A stretch of 47,301 bases of DNA, taken from contig JAODND010000021.1 of assembly GCA_025465465.1 (NCBI GenBank), forward strand, positions 1-47,301, read 5' to 3'. This DNA is from Frankiales bacterium (GTDB lineage Bacteria; Actinomycetota; Actinomycetes; Mycobacteriales; SCTD01). The notes below the pieces were generated by a model. The model was not told where the DNA came from. It did not search any database and saw only the letters and a list, made by a program, of their open reading frames with translations. Shown here piece after piece: positions 31,949-42,721 of this stretch. The number at the start of each line of letters is the position of its first letter. The first letter of the stretch is position 1. Made by a program: the position numbers and the translations under genes.

Positions 31949-33717
31949 CCACCGTCGACGCCGGCAGCATCCAGCGCGGGTCGCTAGCCACGCTGGCGCA
32001 CGGCCTGAAGCTGGCCCCGGAGTTCCGCAACGGCCTGCCCACCACGCTGGGGCTCGCGCTGCTCAGCACGGCCGGCCGGGTCGTCGTACCTCTTGCCGTG
32101 CAGCAGACCATCGACCACGGCCTGTCCGGCAAGACGCCCGACCTGCCACTCGTGCGGGTCGCGTGCGGTTTGGCCGCGCTGGCCGTTGCCCTCACGGCGG
32201 TCGCCAACTTCTTCATGAACGTCCGGCTCTATCGCACGACAGAGGATGGGCTGCTTGCCTTGCGCACCAGGGCTTTTCGGCGCGTGCACGACCTGTCTGT
32301 GCTGCATCAGGCCGCCGAGCGCCGTGGGTCGCTCGTCAGTCGGGTGACCGGTGATGTCGACACGATCAGCACCTTCATGCAGTTCGGCGGTCTGCTCATC
32401 GTGGTGTCCGTCGCGCAGGTCGTGCTGGCCACCGTGCTGATGCTGTGGTGGTCGTGGCAGCTCACCCTGGTCGTCTATGTCTGCATGCTGCCGCTGGCCT
32501 TGTCGCTGCGGGTGTTCCAGAAGAAGCTGCAGGTCGCCTACCGCGGCGTCCGTGAGCGCATCGGCGAGCTGCTCGGCGCGATCTCCGAGTCGGTCGTCGG
32601 CGCTCCCGTCATCAGGGCCTACGGGGCCCAGGCCCGCACCGCACAGCGGGTCGACGATGCGGTGTCGCGCACGCGCCAGGCGCAGACGAGGGCGCAGACG
32701 ATCTCGGCGACGACCTTCTGCTCCGGCGAGCTCACCACCGCGCTCGCCAACAGCGCGGTCATCGTCATCGGCGTCCTGCTCGCGACGAACGGTCACCTGA
32801 CCTTGGGCCGGCTGATCGGGTTCCTGTTCCTGGTGACGCTGTTCGTGCAGCCGGTGCAGGTCGCGACCGAGGTCCTCAACGAGGCGCAGAACGCGATCGC
32901 CGGGATGCGTCGCGTGCTCGGTGTCCTCGACACCCCGACCGACATCGCAGACCCCGCGCCGGGTCGCGGGTTGCCCGAGGGGCCGGTCTCGGTGACCTTC
33001 GACCACGTGAGCTTCGCCTACCCGGGTGGACCGGAGGTGCTGCACGACGTCGACCTGACGCTCCCGGCGCAGACCCGGGTCGCCGTCGTCGGCGAGACGG
33101 GTTCCGGCAAGACGACCTTCGCCAAGCTCCTGACGCGCCTCATGGACCCGACGCGCGGCCGGGTGCTCCTGGGCGGCGTCCCCTTGGACCAGCTGCAGTT
33201 CGCGTCGCTGCGCCAGCGGGTGGTGATGGTCCCGCAGGACGGCTTCCTGTTCGACACGACGGTGGCGGACAACGTGCGGTACGGCCGGCTCGGCGCGAGC
33301 GACGAGGACATCGTGCTCGCCTTCACCGAGCTCGGCCTGCTCGACTGGGTCGACGCGCTGCCCGAGGGCATCCACTCCCACGTCGGTGAGCGCGGCGAGT
33401 CGCTGTCGGTGGGCGAGCGGCAGCTGGTCGCGATCGCCCGCGCCTACGTCGCCGACCCCGACCTGCTCGTCCTCGACGAGGCGACGAGTGCCGTCGACCC
33501 GGCGACGGAGGTGCGTCTCGCCCGCGCCCTCGACTCGCTGACCCGCGGGCGCACGACGCTGACGATCGCGCACCGGCTCTCCACCGCCGAGGCCGCCGAC
33601 GAGGTGCTCGTCGTCGACAAGGGTGTCGTCGTGCAGCGCGGCCCGCACGCCGACCTGGTGGCCGTGCCCGGGGTCTACGCCGACCTGCATGCCAGCTGGA
33701 TCAACCAGTCCCGGTGA
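31945..33717 (+). CDS. ABC exporter half-transporter, catalytic-site subunit
   Basis: The 590-aa product has a six-helix membrane domain followed by Walker [15 protein letters not shown] (about 382), Q-loop VPQDGFLFD and a non-canonical signature [14 protein letters not shown] (about 486). A complete Walker [13 protein letters not shown], and a switch His in IAHRLST follow. It complements the first subunit: its full Walker motifs pair with the partner's LSGGQ to give one working site. The odd signature pairs with the partner's defective Walker B. This is the known TM287/288 or BmrCD pattern. Confidence 0.93.
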   Translation: MTTVDAGSIQRGSLATLAHGLKLAPEFRNGLPTTLGLALLSTAGRVVVPLAVQQTIDHGLSGKTPDLPLVRVACGLAALAVALTAVANFFMNVRLYRTTEDGLLALRTRAFRRVHDLSVLHQAAERRGSLVSRVTGDVDTISTFMQFGGLLIVVSVAQVVLATVLMLWWSWQLTLVVYVCMLPLALSLRVFQKKLQVAYRGVRERIGELLGAISESVVGAPVIRAYGAQARTAQRVDDAVSRTRQAQTRAQTISATTFCSGELTTALANSAVIVIGVLLATNGHLTLGRLIGFLFLVTLFVQPVQVATEVLNEAQNAIAGMRRVLGVLDTPTDIADPAPGRGLPEGPVSVTFDHVSFAYPGGPEVLHDVDLTLPAQTRVAVVGETGSGKTTFAKLLTRLMDPTRGRVLLGGVPLDQLQFASLRQRVVMVPQDGFLFDTTVADNVRYGRLGASDEDIVLAFTELGLLDWVDALPEGIHSHVGERGESLSVGERQLVAIARAYVADPDLLVLDEATSAVDPATEVRLARALDSLTRGRTTLTIAHRLSTAEAADEVLVVDKGVVVQRGPHADLVAVPGVYADLHASWINQSR

Positions 33718-34844
33718 GACGCGCGGAGCAACGCGGACTGGTCCTCGCGTTCGGGGTGTTCGGCACCTTCTGGGGCGCCTGGGCTGCGGCGCTGCCCGCG
33801 ATGCGCCATCAGGTCGGCGCCTCCGACGGGCAGCTGGGGCTCGCGCTCGCGGCGATCGCCGTCGCCGCCGTACCCGTGATGTTCTTCGCCGGCCGCATCG
33901 TCGACCGCTACGGCGCACAGCGCGCGCTGCCCGCCTCGCTGCTGCTCTTCGCGGTGGCCGTCCCGCTGCCCGGGCTGGCGCACTCGCTCGGGGCGCTCGT
34001 CCCGGCGCTCATCGCCGTCGGGCTCGGGACGGGCGCCCTCGACCTGGTGGCCAACGCGGCGACCGCCGCCTGGGAGCGGGTGGAGCGCAGCAAGCTGATG
34101 AGCATCGTGCACGGCGCCTTCAGCGTCGGCGTGCTGGTGGGCAGCGTCGGCGCCGGCCTCGCCCGCGAGGGGGGCGCCACGCCGCTCATGATCCTCAGTG
34201 TCGTCGCCGCTGCCACGGTGGTCGTCGCGGTCACCCAACCGCCCTACCGGATGGCGCCGGCCGAGCAGGTGACGAGCAGGGACAGGCTGCCCTGGTTCCT
34301 CGTCGGCGTCGGGCTGCTGACGGCCGGCGCCTTCCTCTGCGAGGACGCGATCCAGTCGTGGAGCTCCCTGCAGCTCGAGCGCGGGCTGGACGCGTCGCCG
34401 GCCATCAGCGGGCTCGGGCCAGGTCTGTTCGCGGGGTCGATGGCAGTCGGTCGGCTGCTGATCGGCGCGGTGGCCTCCCGGGTGCGCGAGCCGATGCTGC
34501 TCGGGTCGGCCGCCCTCACCCTGGCGATCGGTGCGTTCGTCGTCGCGGCCGCGGGCACCCCGGCAGTGGCGCTGGTCGGCCTGGTCGTCGCCGGTGCCGG
34601 GACATCCGTGCTCGCACCGGTCCTGTACTCCGCGGTGGGTGCACACGCCGCGCCCGGTCGGCAGGGCGCCGACCTCGCGGCGGTGGCCGCCGTGGGCTAC
34701 GTCGGGTTCGTCGCCGGGCCGCCGCTGGTCGGTGCGATCTCGGCGGCGACGTCGCTGCCCGTGGCGCTCGGCTGCCTGGGCGGCATCGGGCTGCTGCTGG
34801 CCGCGACCGGCCCGCTGCTCCTCTCTGGGAGAATGTCCCCATGA
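33714..34844 (+). CDS. MFS transporter
   Basis: The 376-aa membrane protein has about 12 helices. The MFS loop after helix 2 is visible as [17 protein letters not shown], and the pseudo-repeat occurs later around [13 protein letters not shown]. The AVALPAMR-like start ([22 protein letters not shown]) is like fucose/YbjJ-type MFS members, so a sugar or drug substrate cannot be settled. It overlaps the ABC gene (GTGA) and hisI (ATGA), so transport genes and hisI-trpE are one translational chain. Confidence 0.9.
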   Translation: MRRAEQRGLVLAFGVFGTFWGAWAAALPAMRHQVGASDGQLGLALAAIAVAAVPVMFFAGRIVDRYGAQRALPASLLLFAVAVPLPGLAHSLGALVPALIAVGLGTGALDLVANAATAAWERVERSKLMSIVHGAFSVGVLVGSVGAGLAREGGATPLMILSVVAAATVVVAVTQPPYRMAPAEQVTSRDRLPWFLVGVGLLTAGAFLCEDAIQSWSSLQLERGLDASPAISGLGPGLFAGSMAVGRLLIGAVASRVREPMLLGSAALTLAIGAFVVAAAGTPAVALVGLVVAGAGTSVLAPVLYSAVGAHAAPGRQGADLAAVAAVGYVGFVAGPPLVGAISAATSLPVALGCLGGIGLLLAATGPLLLSGRMSP

Positions 34845-35233
34845 CCAGCAGTGCCCTTCCCGGAGCCGTCCGTCCCACCGACCTCGACCCCGCCATCGCC
34901 GCGCAGCTCAAGCGCGACGCAGACGGCCTCGTCGTGGCGGTCTGCCAGCAGCACGACACCGGCGAGGTGCTCATGGTCGGCTGGATGGACGACGAGGCGC
35001 TGCACCGCACGCTGACGACGGGCCGCTGCACCTACTGGTCGCGCTCCCGTCAGGAGTACTGGGTGAAGGGCGAGACCTCGGGCTCCCAGCAGTGGGTCAA
35101 GTCCGTCGCGCTCGACTGCGACGGCGACACCCTGCTCGTCCGCGTCGATCAGGTGGGGGGTGCCTGCCACACCGGGGACCGGACGTGCTTCGACGCGACG
35201 CCGCTGCCGGCCGTGGAGGGCACGCGACCATGA
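34841..35233 (+). CDS. hisI: Phosphoribosyl-AMP cyclohydrolase (HisI)
   Basis: The 130-aa zinc enzyme opens the ring of phosphoribosyl-AMP in the third step of histidine synthesis. It is the single-domain form without HisE. Conserved features are [48 protein letters not shown] and the Cys-rich [12 protein letters not shown] of the metal site. GGGAGA (34827-34832) lies 8 bp before ATG. It overlaps the MFS gene and trpE by ATGA. Confidence 0.97.
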   Translation: MTSSALPGAVRPTDLDPAIAAQLKRDADGLVVAVCQQHDTGEVLMVGWMDDEALHRTLTTGRCTYWSRSRQEYWVKGETSGSQQWVKSVALDCDGDTLLVRVDQVGGACHTGDRTCFDATPLPAVEGTRP

Positions 35234-36711
35234 GGTTCGGGGTCACCACCCCGTCGGCGTCCGACTTCGCAGCTCTGGACCAGCCCCTGGTGCCGGTGGT
35301 GCGGCGGTTGCTCGCCGATGGTGAGACGGCCGTCGGGGTCTACCGGAAGCTCGCCCAGAACCGGCCGGGCACCTTCCTGCTGGAGTCGGCGGAGCAGGGC
35401 AAGCAGTGGTCGCGATGGTCTTTCGTCGGCGTCCGCTGCGCCTCGGTCCTCACCGAGCGCGACGGTGCTGCGCTCTGGCTCGGCGACGGCCTGCCGACGA
35501 CATCCGCTGATCCACTGGAGGCGCTGCGCGAGGCCCATGCGCTCCTGCAGTCGCCGCACCTCGACGACCTCCCGCCGTTCACCGGCGGCCTCGTCGGCTA
35601 TCTCTCCTACGACGCGGTACGACGGATGGAGCGGCTGCCCTCGACGGTGCCCGACGAGCTGGGGATGCCCGAGCTCACCATGATGCTGGCCACCGACCTC
35701 GCGGTCCTCGACCACAGCGACGGCTCGGTGTGGCTCATCGCCAACGTGGTGCATGGCGGGACCTACGACGACGCGGTGGCCCGGCTCGACGCGATGGCCG
35801 CCGACCTCGCCAAGCCCGGCGAGCCGTCGGTCGCCGTCGTCGACCTGGCGGCGACGCCGGTCGTCACGTCGCGGTCCGGTGCCGAGGCCTTCATGGCTGG
35901 CGTCGAGACGGTGAAGGAGCACATCCGCGCCGGTGACGCCTTCCAGGTCGTGCTGTCGCAACGGTTCGAGATGGCGACCGACGTGGACGCGCTCGACGTC
36001 TATCGGGTGCTCCGCGCGACCAACCCCTCGCCGTACATGTACCTGCTGCGCTTCGCCGGCCGCGAGAGCCCCTATGACGTCGTGGGCTCCTCGCCCGAGG
36101 CGCTCGTCACCGTGTCCTCGGGCGAAGCCGTGCTGCACCCCATCGCGGGCACCCGTCCGCGCGGCGCGACGCCCGAGGAGGACCTCGCGCTCGGCACCGA
36201 GCTGCTCGCCGACCCGAAGGAGCGCTCGGAGCACGTGATGCTCGTCGACCTCGGACGCAACGACCTCGGTCGCGTCTGCTCACCGGGCACCGTCGACGTC
36301 GTCGACTTCATGTCGGTCGAGCGCTACTCGCACGTGATGCACATCGTCTCGACCGTCGTCGGTCAGGTCGCCCCGGGCCGGTCGGCCTTCGACGTGCTGA
36401 CCGCGACGTTCCCGGCCGGCACCCTGTCCGGGGCGCCCAAGGTCCGGGCGATGGAGATCATCGAGTCCCTCGAACCGGTCCGTCGCAACCTGTACGGCGG
36501 CTGCGTCGGCTATCTCGGCGCCACGGGCGACATGGACATGGCCATCGCGATCCGGACAGCGGTGCTGCACGACGGTCGGGCGGTCGTGCAGGCCGGCGCC
36601 GGGCTGGTCGCCGACAGCGACCCGGCGGCCGAGTACGCCGAGTGCGAGAACAAGGCCGCGGCGGTGCTGCGTGCCATCGCGGCTGCCGAGACGCTCCGCA
36701 CCGTCTCGTGA
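35230..36711 (+). CDS. trpE: Anthranilate synthase component I (TrpE)
   Basis: This enzyme makes anthranilate from chorismate with ammonia from TrpG; 493 aa. The N-terminal regulatory part contains [18 protein letters not shown], in which the LLES-type motif takes part in tryptophan feedback binding in the family. The chorismate-binding core has [39 protein letters not shown], and [17 protein letters not shown]. No trpG or trpD is in the window, so these lie elsewhere. Confidence 0.97.
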   Translation: MRFGVTTPSASDFAALDQPLVPVVRRLLADGETAVGVYRKLAQNRPGTFLLESAEQGKQWSRWSFVGVRCASVLTERDGAALWLGDGLPTTSADPLEALREAHALLQSPHLDDLPPFTGGLVGYLSYDAVRRMERLPSTVPDELGMPELTMMLATDLAVLDHSDGSVWLIANVVHGGTYDDAVARLDAMAADLAKPGEPSVAVVDLAATPVVTSRSGAEAFMAGVETVKEHIRAGDAFQVVLSQRFEMATDVDALDVYRVLRATNPSPYMYLLRFAGRESPYDVVGSSPEALVTVSSGEAVLHPIAGTRPRGATPEEDLALGTELLADPKERSEHVMLVDLGRNDLGRVCSPGTVDVVDFMSVERYSHVMHIVSTVVGQVAPGRSAFDVLTATFPAGTLSGAPKVRAMEIIESLEPVRRNLYGGCVGYLGATGDMDMAIAIRTAVLHDGRAVVQAGAGLVADSDPAAEYAECENKAAAVLRAIAAAETLRTVS

Positions 36712-36718
36712 GCGGGTC

Positions 36719-37276
36719 GTGAACCCGCGCCGCGAGCTCCGGACCGCCGTGCTCCTCTGCCTCCTCGGCTCCGGGCTCGTGCTGCTGGCCGTCCGGCAGA
36801 CGTGGGCGTCCTATCCGACCTCGGGGGGCCTGACCATCGACGACGTGCGCGACGACATCCACGGGACAGCGGTGGCCGGGCTCGCCCAGGCACTGAGCCT
36901 CGTCGGCATCGCCGGGGTCGTCGCCATCGCCGCCACCAAGCGGCGCGGACGGGTCGTCGTCGGGACCCTGGTCGCTCTCGCCGGACTGTTCGTCGTCGTG
37001 GACGTCGTCGACCTCCTCGCGCGTGGCCTCGGCCACCGGCTCGCCACGGCGGCGCAGCAGCAGCACGACACCCAGCCGACGTGGTTCTGGCCTGCGCTCA
37101 CCCTGGTCGGCGGCATCGTCATGGCCGCGGGCGGTGCCGTCGTCGCGGCGCGGGGGCGTCGGTGGGCGGCCCTGTCCTCGGCGTACCAGGTGCCGGCCGC
37201 CCAGCAGGACGACCCGCCGGCCACTGACAAGGGCACCTGGGACGCCCTCGACCGCGGCCACGACCCCACCGCCTGA
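36719..37276 (+). CDS. Trp-operon-associated membrane protein
   Basis: The 185-aa protein has four predicted helices (TAVLLCLLGSGLVLLAV; LVGIAGVVAIAA; VVVGTLVALAGLFVVV; WPALTLVGGIVMAAGGAVV). This is the actinobacterial Trp_oprn_chp family, found between trpE and trpC. Its role is not established; association with tryptophan precursors at the membrane is only suggested by synteny. GTG 36719 lies 7 bp after the trpE stop. Confidence 0.9.
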   Translation: MNPRRELRTAVLLCLLGSGLVLLAVRQTWASYPTSGGLTIDDVRDDIHGTAVAGLAQALSLVGIAGVVAIAATKRRGRVVVGTLVALAGLFVVVDVVDLLARGLGHRLATAAQQQHDTQPTWFWPALTLVGGIVMAAGGAVVAARGRRWAALSSAYQVPAAQQDDPPATDKGTWDALDRGHDPTA

Positions 37277-37311
37277 CGGGACCCGGGTGACCCGCGGTCG
37301 CGCGGCCGGTC

Positions 37312-37317
37312 TACGGT
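37312..37317 (+). promoter_or_regulatory. Possible internal trp promoter before trpC
   Basis: TACGGT in the 64-bp gap between trpM and trpC fits the -10 type used elsewhere here. AGGGAG (37328-37333) lies 7 bp before GTG 37341. This could give a trpCBA transcript separate from hisI-trpE. Confidence 0.4.
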
Positions 37318-37340
37318 GACTGAGTGCAGGGAGTGAGCCG

Positions 37341-38147
37341 GTGAGCGTGCTCGACGAGATCCTCGTCGGTGTCCGCGAGGACCTCGCCGGACGCCAGGCC
37401 GTGACCAGCCTCGACGAGCTCAAGGACCGGGCCACGCAGCAGGCGCCGGCCCGCGACGGGGTGCAAGCGCTGAAGCAGGCGGGCGTGCAGGTGATCGCCG
37501 AGGTCAAGCGGATGAGCCCGAGCAGGGGCCAGCTCGCGGAGATCGCCGATCCCGCAGCATTGGCGCAGGAATACGAGGCCGGCGGCGCCGCGGTCATCAG
37601 CGTGCTGACGGAGGGCCGCAAGTTCGGCGGCTCGCTCGACGACTTCGACGCGGTGCGCGCGCGGGTCGACGTACCCTTGCTGCGCAAGGACTTCATCCTC
37701 AGCAGCTATCAGCTGTGGGAGGCCCGCGCGCACGGCGCCGACCTGGTGCTGCTCATCGTCGCGGCACTCGAGCAGGAGGCTCTGATCAGCCTGCTGGAGC
37801 GCACCGTCAGCCTGGGCATGACGCCGCTGGTGGAGGCACACGACGAGCTCGAGGTGGTCCGTGCCCTCGACGCGGGTGCGCGCATCGTCGGGATCAATGC
37901 CCGCAACCTCAAGACGCTCGAGGTCGACCGCGAGATCTTCGCGCGGCTGGCTCCCGAGATCCCCGAGCACGTCGTGAAGGTCGCGGAGTCCGGCGTCCGT
38001 GACGCCCATGACCTGCTGTCCTATGCCGGCAACGGCGCCGACGCGGTCCTCGTCGGTGAGGGTGTCGTGAAGGACGGCAATCCGCGGCAGGCCGTGGCCG
38101 CCCTCGTCACCGCCGGCGCGCACCCCGCGGCGCGGCACCAGCAGTGA
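37341..38147 (+). CDS. trpC: Indole-3-glycerol phosphate synthase (TrpC)
   Basis: The 268-aa (beta/alpha)8 enzyme closes the indole ring. It is monofunctional, with no TrpF fusion. Catalytic Lys residues are in [13 protein letters not shown] and [37 protein letters not shown] and [11 protein letters not shown] are conserved. Its stop overlaps the trpB start by 4 bp. Confidence 0.97.
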   Translation: MSVLDEILVGVREDLAGRQAVTSLDELKDRATQQAPARDGVQALKQAGVQVIAEVKRMSPSRGQLAEIADPAALAQEYEAGGAAVISVLTEGRKFGGSLDDFDAVRARVDVPLLRKDFILSSYQLWEARAHGADLVLLIVAALEQEALISLLERTVSLGMTPLVEAHDELEVVRALDAGARIVGINARNLKTLEVDREIFARLAPEIPEHVVKVAESGVRDAHDLLSYAGNGADAVLVGEGVVKDGNPRQAVAALVTAGAHPAARHQQ

Positions 38148-39331
38148 CTGCCCTTCCCGACGCCGCCGGCCACTGGGGACCGTACGGCGGGCGCTTCGTC
38201 CCGGAGGCCCTCATCGCCGCCCTCGACCAGCTGGCCGAGGAGCATGAGCGCGCCCTGCACGACGAGGCCTTCCTCGCCGAGCTCGACGACCTGCAGCGCA
38301 ACTACGCCGGCCGCCCCACCCCGCTGACCGAGGCCAAGCGGTTCGGCGCGGCGATCGGTGCCCGGGTGTTCCTCAAGCGCGAGGACCTGGCGCACACCGG
38401 CAGCCACAAGATCAACAACGTCCTCGGCCAGGCGCTCCTGACGAAGCGGATGGGCAAGACCCGGGTCATCGCCGAGACGGGCGCCGGTCAGCACGGCGTC
38501 GCCACCGCGACGGCGGCGGCGCTGTTCGGCTTCGAGTGCACCGTCTACATGGGGGAGGAGGACACCCGCCGGCAGGCGCTCAACGTCGCCCGGATGCAGC
38601 TCCTCGGTGCCGAGGTCATCCCGGTCACGACCGGCACCCAGACCCTCAAGGACGCGACCAACGAGGCGTTCCGCGACTGGGTCGCCAACGTCGAGACCAC
38701 GCACTACGCGATCGGCTCGGTCGTCGGGCCGCACCCGTTTCCCATGCTGGTCAGGGACTTCCAGCGGATCATCGGGGTCGAGGCGCGCGGGCAGATCCTC
38801 GAGCGCATCGGCCGGTTGCCGGACGCCGCGATCGCCTGCGTCGGTGGCGGTTCCAACGCGATGGGGTTGTTCCACCGCTTCATCACCGACGCGGAGGTGC
38901 AGCTGATCGGCTGCGAGGCCGGGGGAGACGGGATCGAGACCGGCCGGCACGCGGCGCCGCTGACGATCGGGTCGCCGGGAGTGCTGCACGGCGCCCGGTC
39001 CTACCTCATGCAGGACGACGACGGGCAGACGCTCGACACGCACAGCATCAGTGCCGGTCTCGACTACCCGGGCGTCGGTCCCGAGCACGCCTGGCTGCGC
39101 GACGAGCACCGCGCGGTCTACCGCGGGGTCACCGACACCGACGCGATGGCGGCACTCGAGCTGCTCGCGAGGACCGAGGGCATCCTGTGCGCCATCGAGT
39201 CGGCGCACGCCTTCGCCGGCGCGCAGCAGTGGGCGGCGGAGAACGGCCCCGACAAGGTGATCGTCATCAGCTGCAGCGGTCGCGGTGACAAGGACGTCGA
39301 CACCGCCGCCCGTTGGTTCTCGCTGCTGTGA
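38144..39331 (+). CDS. trpB: Tryptophan synthase beta chain (TrpB)
   Basis: This PLP enzyme condenses indole with serine; 395 aa. The PLP-binding Lys is in [48 protein letters not shown], the phosphate-binding [13 protein letters not shown] and [11 protein letters not shown] are diagnostic of TrpB1. GTG 38144 overlaps trpC, and its stop overlaps the trpA GTG. Confidence 0.98.
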   Translation: MTALPDAAGHWGPYGGRFVPEALIAALDQLAEEHERALHDEAFLAELDDLQRNYAGRPTPLTEAKRFGAAIGARVFLKREDLAHTGSHKINNVLGQALLTKRMGKTRVIAETGAGQHGVATATAAALFGFECTVYMGEEDTRRQALNVARMQLLGAEVIPVTTGTQTLKDATNEAFRDWVANVETTHYAIGSVVGPHPFPMLVRDFQRIIGVEARGQILERIGRLPDAAIACVGGGSNAMGLFHRFITDAEVQLIGCEAGGDGIETGRHAAPLTIGSPGVLHGARSYLMQDDDGQTLDTHSISAGLDYPGVGPEHAWLRDEHRAVYRGVTDTDAMAALELLARTEGILCAIESAHAFAGAQQWAAENGPDKVIVISCSGRGDKDVDTAARWFSLL

Positions 39332-40110
39332 CGAGGATCGACGAGCTCTTCACGACGACGCGCGCAGCGGGCCGCGCTGCTCTCGTCGGCTACCTGCCCG
39401 TCGGCTTCCCCGACGTGCCGACGAGCATCGCGGCGATGATCGCCATGATCGACGGCGGCGTCGACCTCGTCGAGGTCGGCGTGCCCTACACGGACCCCGG
39501 CATCGACGGCCCCGTCATCCAGGTGGCCGTCGACCTCGCGCTGCGGGCCGGCACCAGGGTGGCGCACGTCTTCGAGGCCGTCGAGCAGGTCAGCGCCCAC
39601 GCGCCGGCTGTCGTCATGGGCTACTGGAACCCCATCGAGAAGCTCACCCCGAAGGTCTTCGCCCAGCGACTCAAGGACGCCGGCGGCTCCGGAGCCATCA
39701 CCCCCGACCTCATCCCCGAGGAGGCAGGTCCCTGGCTCGACGCTGCCTTGCAGCACGACCTCGACCCGATCTTCCTGGTTGCTCCCAGCAGCACCGACGC
39801 GCGCCTCGACGTCGTCGGACGCACCAACCGCGGCTTCGTCTACGCCGCCAGCACCATGGGCGTCACCGGCACCCGCGACACGGTGAGCAACCGGGCCGAG
39901 GAGCTCGTCGCGCGGATGCGGCAGCACACCACGTTGCCCGTCGGGGTCGGCCTCGGCGTCAGCAACGGCGCCCAGGCAGCGGAGGTCGCCGGCTACGCCG
40001 ACGCGGTGATCGTCGGATCGGCCTTCGTGCGCGCTCTGCAGGACGGTGGCGCCGACGCGGTGCGGCGACTCGCCGAAGACCTGTCCGAAGGGGTACGACG
40101 GAAGGCGTGA
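39328..40110 (+). CDS. trpA: Tryptophan synthase alpha chain (TrpA)
   Basis: The 260-aa alpha chain cleaves indole-glycerol phosphate and channels indole to TrpB. The catalytic Glu and Asp are in [20 protein letters not shown], which differs slightly from the usual PYSDPxxDGP. Phosphate-binding [13 protein letters not shown] and [13 protein letters not shown] (loop 6) are present. It ends the trp block and overlaps the lipoprotein gene by 4 bp. Confidence 0.97.
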   Translation: MTRIDELFTTTRAAGRAALVGYLPVGFPDVPTSIAAMIAMIDGGVDLVEVGVPYTDPGIDGPVIQVAVDLALRAGTRVAHVFEAVEQVSAHAPAVVMGYWNPIEKLTPKVFAQRLKDAGGSGAITPDLIPEEAGPWLDAALQHDLDPIFLVAPSSTDARLDVVGRTNRGFVYAASTMGVTGTRDTVSNRAEELVARMRQHTTLPVGVGLGVSNGAQAAEVAGYADAVIVGSAFVRALQDGGADAVRRLAEDLSEGVRRKA

Positions 40111-41183
40111 AGCGCGCCCTCTGCCTCCTCGTCCTCGTTGCCGCCTGCTCGCACGGCACCACCAAGGCCGGACCCACCCCGACGCTCAGCGCGTCACCCA
40201 GCCCGACAGTCACGCAGGCCGTCCCCCCGAGCTCGTCCCCGACCCCGAGCGCCCCGACGACGGCCCCGCCCGTCGGACCGGCCGGCACGAAGGTGCCTGC
40301 AGGGTTCCGCCCGCAGTCAGCGACGTTCATCAGCGCCCGCAGCGGCTGGGCGCTCGGCTCCTCGCCGTGCCAGAGCGGCCAGGGCAGCTGCGACGTCATC
40401 GCCCGCACCCGCGACGGAGGCGCCACCTGGCGGGCCATCCCGTCACCGAAGACCTCGCCGGACCATCTCGCGCACATCCGCTTCGCCGATCCGGCCAACG
40501 GCTTCGTCACGGGTGACCAGCTCTGGGCCACCCACGACGGAGGCGCCACCTGGCGGGCCGTCGCTGACTCGCGGAACATCGGCGAGCTCGCGATCTCCGG
40601 CGGTCGCGTCTGGGCCAACCAGGACGGCGTGGTCAAGTCCGCGTCCGTCACCGGCGGCCCGCTGATGACGACCGGGAACGGCTTCCGGGCGCAGGACCTC
40701 CGGGTACGCGGGGCCGTGGTCGTCGCCAGTGACGCCAACGGCCGGCTGTACCGGCTCGTCCACGGTGTCTTCACCGTGGTGCGCACTCCCTGCCGGGACG
40801 GTCAGGTCCCGGTCGCCGGTCTGGGCAGTGGGCACTGGCTGCTCGTCTGTGAGGGGGACGCCGGGCTCGGGCACGAGGAGAAGCACGCGTTCCGCAGCAC
40901 GGACAGCGGGTCGACGTGGACGGCGGCAGGGGACCCGCCGCAGCAGAGCGGCACCGACAGCTACGTGACCTCCGACGGCGACTTCGTGGTCGACCACCTG
41001 GAGGTCGCGGTCAGCCGCAGTGGCAGCTGGCGGGTCGCGCTGTCCACCGACGGTGGGGTGTCCGAGGGGGGCTTCGAGTCAGCTGACCTCGGCTACTGCA
41101 TCGGGGGCTTCGGCGGCAGCACCTCCCAGACCATGAAGATCACGCACGACGCCGGCCGCACGTGGAAGTCCGTCGCCTTCTAG
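40107..41183 (+). CDS. Asp-box beta-propeller lipoprotein
   Basis: The 358-aa product begins [16 protein letters not shown], a short signal with lipobox VAAC, then a Thr/Pro/Ser linker. The body has four Asp-box motifs (TRDGGATW, THDGGATW, STDSGSTW, THDAGRTW) typical of sialidase/BNR and Ycf48-like propellers. No catalytic sialidase residues are obvious, so a binding role is likelier. It follows trpA with a 4-bp overlap and precedes lgt, whose product would lipidate it. Confidence 0.85.
   Translation: MKRALCLLVLVAACSHGTTKAGPTPTLSASPSPTVTQAVPPSSSPTPSAPTTAPPVGPAGTKVPAGFRPQSATFISARSGWALGSSPCQSGQGSCDVIARTRDGGATWRAIPSPKTSPDHLAHIRFADPANGFVTGDQLWATHDGGATWRAVADSRNIGELAISGGRVWANQDGVVKSASVTGGPLMTTGNGFRAQDLRVRGAVVVASDANGRLYRLVHGVFTVVRTPCRDGQVPVAGLGSGHWLLVCEGDAGLGHEEKHAFRSTDSGSTWTAAGDPPQQSGTDSYVTSDGDFVVDHLEVAVSRSGSWRVALSTDGGVSEGGFESADLGYCIGGFGGSTSQTMKITHDAGRTWKSVAF
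40412..40559 (+). repeat. 25-bp exact direct repeat within the Asp-box gene
   Basis: An identical 25-base sequence beginning CGACGGAGGCGCC occurs at 40412-40436 and 40535-40559. The spacing of 123 bp is a multiple of three, and both copies encode DGGATWRA. The identity at every base, including third positions, suggests recent duplication or gene conversion between propeller blades. Confidence 0.9.
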
Positions 41184-41192
41184 GGTGAGCGG

Positions 41193-42011
41193 GTGATGCG
41201 CGCTTCGATCCCGAGCCCTTCGAGCGGGGTCGTCCACCTCGGCCCGCTCCCGCTGCGGGCCTACGCGGGCTTCATCCTGCTGGGCGCTGTCCTCGCCGTC
41301 TACTTCGGCGACAAGCGCTGGGTCGCGCGCGGCGGCAAGCCGGGCTTCGTGGCCGACGTCGCGGCCACCGCCGTCCCCGCCGGTCTCGTCGGCGCCCGGA
41401 TCTACCACGTGCTCACCAGCCGACAGGACTTCTACTTCTCGCATCCCGTCGAGATGCTCAAGATCTGGCAGGGCGGTCTCGGGATCTGGGGTGGCATCGC
41501 CGGCGGAGCGGTCGGGGCGTGGTGGGTGCTGCGCAAGCACGGCATCCCGTTCCTCGACTTCGCCGACGCCCTGGCGCCCTTCCTGCCGCTGGCGCAGGCC
41601 GTGGGGCGGGTCGGCAACTACTTCAACCAGGAGCTCTACGGGAAGAGGACCTCGCTGCCGTGGGGTCTCGAGATCGACGCGGCGCACTCGCCGGGAGGCA
41701 ACAGTCCCGGCACCTACCAGCCGACGTTCCTCTACGAGCTGCTCTGGGACCTCGGCGTCATGGGGCTCGTGCTGTGGGCCGACAACCGGTGGAAGCTCGG
41801 CCGCGGTCGTGCCTTCGCGCTCTACGTCGCCGGCTACTGCGCCGGCCGCCTCTGGATCGAGGCGCTCCGCATCGACGACGCCCACAAGCTGTTCGGCGTC
41901 CGCCTCAACGACTTCACCTCCGGCATCCTGTTCCTCGCGGCGGTGGCCTTCCTGTGGCTGCGTCGGGACAGCCGCAAGCCGTCGCCCGCCGACGTACCCT
42001 CGAGTGCATGA
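41193..42011 (+). CDS. lgt: Prolipoprotein diacylglyceryl transferase (Lgt)
   Basis: The 272-aa membrane enzyme moves diacylglycerol from phosphatidylglycerol to the lipobox Cys. The Lgt signature is GRVGNYFNQELYGKRTSLPWG; GLVGARIYHVL, GGLGIWGGIAGG and QPTFLYELLWDL are also family motifs. There are seven predicted helices. GTG 41193 and ATG 41196 are adjacent alternatives. The stop overlaps the next gene (ATGA). Confidence 0.97.
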   Translation: MMRASIPSPSSGVVHLGPLPLRAYAGFILLGAVLAVYFGDKRWVARGGKPGFVADVAATAVPAGLVGARIYHVLTSRQDFYFSHPVEMLKIWQGGLGIWGGIAGGAVGAWWVLRKHGIPFLDFADALAPFLPLAQAVGRVGNYFNQELYGKRTSLPWGLEIDAAHSPGGNSPGTYQPTFLYELLWDLGVMGLVLWADNRWKLGRGRAFALYVAGYCAGRLWIEALRIDDAHKLFGVRLNDFTSGILFLAAVAFLWLRRDSRKPSPADVPSSA

Positions 42012-42721
42012 CGGTCGAGACCGAGGACTCGCAGCGGATCCCGCCTCCGGACCATCACCGGGACGTGACCGGAGGCTGGCTGCGGCCGGCCGTGTTCGGC
42101 GTCACCGACGGCCTGGTCAGCAACGCCAGCCTCATCCTGGGCGTCGGGGGCTCGGGCGCGTCCACGCACGCTGTCATCCTCGCCGGCCTGAGTGGGCTCG
42201 CGGCCGGCGCCTTCTCGATGGCGACGGGGGAGTACATCAGCGTCGCGAGCCAGCAGGAGCTCACGCTGGCCGAGATCGAGGTCGAGAAGCTCGAGCTGCA
42301 CCGGGTCCCGATCGCCGAGGAGGCCGAGCTCGCGCAGGTCTACGTGCAGCGCGGCGTCGAGCCGGCGCTGGCGCGTGAGGTGGCTCGGCAGCTGAGCGCC
42401 AACCCGGAGGAGGCCTGGCGCGCGCACGTTCGCGAGGAGCTCGGGGTCGACCCTGACGACCTGCCGAGCCCTTGGACCGCGGCCATCTCGTCGTTCGGCA
42501 GCTTCGTGGTCGGAGCGCTCATCCCGCTGCTGCCCTTCCTGCTCGGGGCCACCACGCTGCTCTTGACGGTCGTCCTGACCATCGCCGGACTGTTCACTGC
42601 GGGCGCGGCCGTGTCGCGCTTCACCAGTCGCACGTGGTGGTACTCCGGCGCTCGGCAGCTCACCCTCGGAGGTCTGGCCGCCGCCGTGACCTATGGGATC
42701 GGCAGCGCCGTCGGCGCGTGA
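42008..42721 (+). CDS. VIT1/CCC1-family transporter
   Basis: The 237-aa protein of the vacuolar iron transporter family is predicted to move Fe(II) or Mn(II). The first helix region is FGVTDGLVSNASLILGV and the second SMATGEYISVASQQE, both family signatures with metal-pathway residues. A cytoplasmic acidic domain follows (AEIEVEKLELHRVPIAEEAELAQ), then three C-terminal helices. The 3' end overlaps the convergent histidine kinase gene by 31 bp. Confidence 0.93.
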   Translation: MTVETEDSQRIPPPDHHRDVTGGWLRPAVFGVTDGLVSNASLILGVGGSGASTHAVILAGLSGLAAGAFSMATGEYISVASQQELTLAEIEVEKLELHRVPIAEEAELAQVYVQRGVEPALAREVARQLSANPEEAWRAHVREELGVDPDDLPSPWTAAISSFGSFVVGALIPLLPFLLGATTLLLTVVLTIAGLFTAGAAVSRFTSRTWWYSGARQLTLGGLAAAVTYGIGSAVGA

